A stretch of 64,000 bases of DNA from Bryoerythrophyllum caledonicum. Its lineage: Eukaryota > Streptophyta > Bryopsida > Pottiales > Pottiaceae. Every line of letters begins with the position of its first letter. The stretch's first letter is position 1. Location: the NCBI GenBank assembly GCA_963971425.1, contig OZ020517.1, positions 24,066,462-24,130,461 of the forward strand. The letters are read 5' to 3'. Position numbers and translations under genes: made by a program. Of the stretch, positions 61,201 through 64,000 are shown piece by piece. A model generated the notes under the pieces. That model saw only the letters and a list, made by a program, of their open reading frames with translations, was not told the origin of the DNA and made no database searches.

Positions 61201-61739
61201 AATCCCGCTGCTACATCCTCATGAACGCAGGCACCTACAACAATAACCCACCAGAAAATACCGTCCCCTCATGGCTCCTTCCATGCACATGCCTTCTTCC
61301 TAGATGCCATTGTAATGCTAGACTTAGGCCTGACATACTCTGTGTTCGAGGCCTCCAACTCAACGCCACCCCCCCCACCAATATAAACCCAAATTTAACA
61401 ATACAATTTATCGAATTTGCATACTGCAATGATAGATTCTCAACTCAAACAATTCTAAACAAAATCAATAAATACCAACCACTAATTGATAGTATAATTA
61501 GTCATGGCTGGAAAATTGATTCTATCATCATTGTTACAGCTGGAGCTAGAGCCACATCACATAACCCACCAATAACAATACTTGCAGAAAGATTCAACCT
61601 CCCAATCACCACCATTACCATTAAACACACATTAAAAAATATTAACACCATTGCCACCCAACATGCAATGTCTATACTATTACACAAAAGACGCATTGAA
61701 AATAACCAACCAATACCCACAACACATGACCCCCCATAG
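58251..61739 (+). pseudogene. ORF2 remainder: RT thumb, methyltransferase-like, RNase H, CCHC, putative second endonuclease
   Basis: 1162 codons, open from about 58204. Order: residues 1-150 match the region after the RT palm (KTICGLPK just before the first Met). About 436-626 is an adenine-methyltransferase-like domain (separate entry). About 672-815 is RNase H1, with YYTDGS, RAEMMAFHKTL, FTDCLN and HSNIIGNEQADKLAK keeping the D-E-D-D set. C937-x2-C...HH-x4-C is a CCHC knuckle (CSICN, HHLLLKC). From about 1020: RLRPDIL, then FIEFAYC 27 residues on and a Lys-rich helix, in the order of a restriction-like PD-(D/E)xK nuclease as in R2 and Dualen elements. The C-terminus (IIIVTAGARATS) is conserved-looking but unassigned. 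Confidence 0.75.
59560..60130 (+). other. domain resembling PCIF1-type N6-adenine methyltransferase, with altered NPPF motif
   Basis: Within ORF2, between RT and RNase H: HTYFSSPIT, then FFSPFDRDRVFGSLGKAF, WHGIGLAHPHT, a helix (VQQAIHWARLAAQQ) and TFIIAPDINW. In PCIF1-like enzymes the same order is FxSPL, YFGSxGxFF, GxxxxNPPF, helix, and a strand ending in P-E/xW. Here the catalytic NPPF position reads AHPH, so methyl transfer is doubtful. The assignment is from memory of motif order, not from a search. Confidence 0.5.
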
Positions 61740-62147
61740 TAACTCGCATCAAACTCATCCCCAACACCATCTCACTATTAGCTAATGTTCTACTAATAAA
61801 TACCTCACTAAATGACAAACAGTCGTGATTTTAAAGCACAACACGAATAATGCTCACTTGACAACCACTTTATGGCTAAAATAATCCACACGAGATTCAT
61901 GCTTACTACACTATGTATATACAGACAAAACCACCGTCACACAATTAATACCCAAAACAAAATAACAAACGGTCCACACATATAGTGACACTTGTCTCAC
62001 ACTGATAAGCATAACGATTCGGAAACAGTCTAAAAGATCCATCTTACCACCCAATCTTCCTTATAAAAAAGACGCCCCGGAAATCACACCCATCTCTACT
62101 CTCAGTCACATCAGTAGCACCCATCACCTAGTACGCCGCATACCAAC
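61740..62147. other. noncoding spacer inside the retrotransposon
   Basis: AT-rich; no gene is seen. It could contain a promoter for, or lead to reinitiation at, the downstream ORF. Confidence 0.4.
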
Positions 62148-62822
62148 ATGTCTAACACCATATGGTATCGCTCCTCGAGCTCTGACAACCCTGTAGATGT
62201 CAATACTCAACCCTCTGCTACCACGGATCCTCAACCGATGATAGTATCTCAAACTACACATGCCGAGCCAGAGCTTTCATTTTCTGATCTCCCAGATCAC
62301 AATCTTCCTCTCACACAACCACCCTCTCCTCAGAGTAGACACCGCATATGTCCACCTAGCACTGACTTAGTTTTGGAACCACCTTCCCAAAGACCTAGAC
62401 TCAAAGGCCCTATGAACTTCGGATGTCCTGGTAGAGCCCCTCTTTGTCCGGGACCTCCGATTTATCCCCCTTTACCTACTCGCGTACCAGAGAGACCCGA
62501 GCCTTCTGCCGCTAATAGAGCTCAAGTGCGGTTCATTGGAGATCTCATTCGAGGTCAAGCACGAGTATTGAGCCAATTTTTATGGGTCGGAAGGACCGAG
62601 GCTGAAGGACCAATTCGTTACTTTGAAGCAACATATGAAGGACCCAATCAAGATCAATTATGGGGCCTAATCGCAAATCCGATACCACCCAAGGAGGGCG
62701 CAACACATTGGGGTCATAATCGATGGCTTCTCGGACACCCGAAAGAACTATCAGAAGAACAACTGTCGGCCCAAGTCGGAGATATGATGCAGAGAACGCT
62801 TAGATTTTTACACCTCCCCTAA
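62148..62822 (+). CDS. accessory ORF downstream of ORF2, unknown
   Basis: An intact 224-codon ORF starting at an ATG, with a Pro/Ser-rich disordered first half (LTQPPSPQS, PPSQRPRLKGPMNFG) and a compact second half (RFIGDLIRGQARVLSQFLW, RYFEATYEGPNQDQLWGL, HWGHNRWLLGHP). Its base composition is less AT-rich than ORF2. No family is recognised. A gene after ORF2 is rare in non-LTR elements; its intact state while ORF2 is broken is notable. Confidence 0.55.
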   Translation: MSNTIWYRSSSSDNPVDVNTQPSATTDPQPMIVSQTTHAEPELSFSDLPDHNLPLTQPPSPQSRHRICPPSTDLVLEPPSQRPRLKGPMNFGCPGRAPLCPGPPIYPPLPTRVPERPEPSAANRAQVRFIGDLIRGQARVLSQFLWVGRTEAEGPIRYFEATYEGPNQDQLWGLIANPIPPKEGATHWGHNRWLLGHPKELSEEQLSAQVGDMMQRTLRFLHLP

Positions 62823-63081
62823 CTTGTTCTTAGCTTTAATACCAAACATCGATTCCTTCATTTTATAAAATGCTTAGTTCACTTGATACAATTAGCCTGT
62901 GAGCTTCAGTTGAACTTCTTTTCTCTTCAAACTTATATTTTGTATTAAAAAAATAAAAAAATAAAAAATAAAAAATAAAAAACTCATTTCAATCAATTAA
63001 TTAACCCTCTGCATCCCAATATTTTTCCTCGCTTTCAAAAGAAATACTTCTCCCTTCTTCGGTCACTTATTACTTCCCATA
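62823..63081. other. 3' untranslated sequence of the retrotransposon
   Basis: AT-rich, with an A-rich run (about 62946-62982) between the accessory ORF and the structured 3' module. Confidence 0.5.
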
Positions 63082-63850
<769 letters not shown>

Positions 63851-64000
63851 TATGTGTGCTATAAATACCATGTGTACATATGCTATTCATATTGAATTTA
63901 GTACATGTTGTATAAATTGTATAAATAATACATAAGCTATAAATAATATTTTTATATATAGTATTTTTTTATTTTTTATTTTATTTTTGTATATGATATA

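Overview
The window is plant nuclear DNA, most likely from a land plant with swimming sperm (bryophyte, lycophyte or fern grade). Four lines of evidence support this: a family GT34 xylosyl/galactosyltransferase; an eight-cysteine lipid-transfer protein (known from land plants); a berberine-bridge-type oxidase; and a 23-exon coiled-coil gene that looks like the centriole/cilium protein CCDC57, a class of gene lost with flagella in flowering plants. The CCDC57-like introns are short (about 100-460 bp), GT-AG and mostly phase 0. The species itself cannot be read from the sequence.

Layout. 1-5.9 kb: the end of a DUF2235 alpha/beta-hydrolase gene (+) and a GT34 gene (-), both intronless over the coding part and GC-rich in an AT-rich background. 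5.9-15.4 kb: no genes. It holds a foldback element, a 147-bp retroposed element with target-site duplications, nested TTAA-bounded elements, a terminal-inverted-repeat MITE and a perfect 106-bp palindrome. 15.77-29.86 kb: a decayed 14-kb DNA transposon with 33-bp inverted termini. It has a leftward block of broken ORFs, a 354-bp satellite, a GC-rich centre with an assembly gap, and a rightward frameshifted transposase with a DDE-like (DUF7869-type) region. 29.9-49.4 kb: the main genic part, with a miRNA-like hairpin, a minisatellite, the lipid-transfer protein gene, the CCDC57-like gene, another MITE cluster, an orphan KDM3-type zinc-finger exon and a three-exon berberine-bridge-like gene. 49.44-63.84 kb: one 14.4-kb non-LTR retrotransposon with an 11-bp target-site duplication.

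The retrotransposon is the most notable item. In order it carries a long repeat-containing 5' ORF, an ORF1 (frameshifted), a canonical 2A ribosome-skipping motif, an apurinic-type endonuclease, a reverse transcriptase missing its YxDD region by internal deletion, a domain resembling PCIF1-type N6-adenine methyltransferases, an RNase H, a CCHC knuckle, a possible restriction-like endonuclease, a further downstream ORF, and a structured 3' module ending in about 210 TAC repeats. The same 3' module appears in two small insertions elsewhere in the window. The copy is dead, but its architecture (2A, possible dual endonuclease, methyltransferase-like domain) is unusual.

The host genes do not form an operon-like unit; they are independent plant genes separated by transposon debris.
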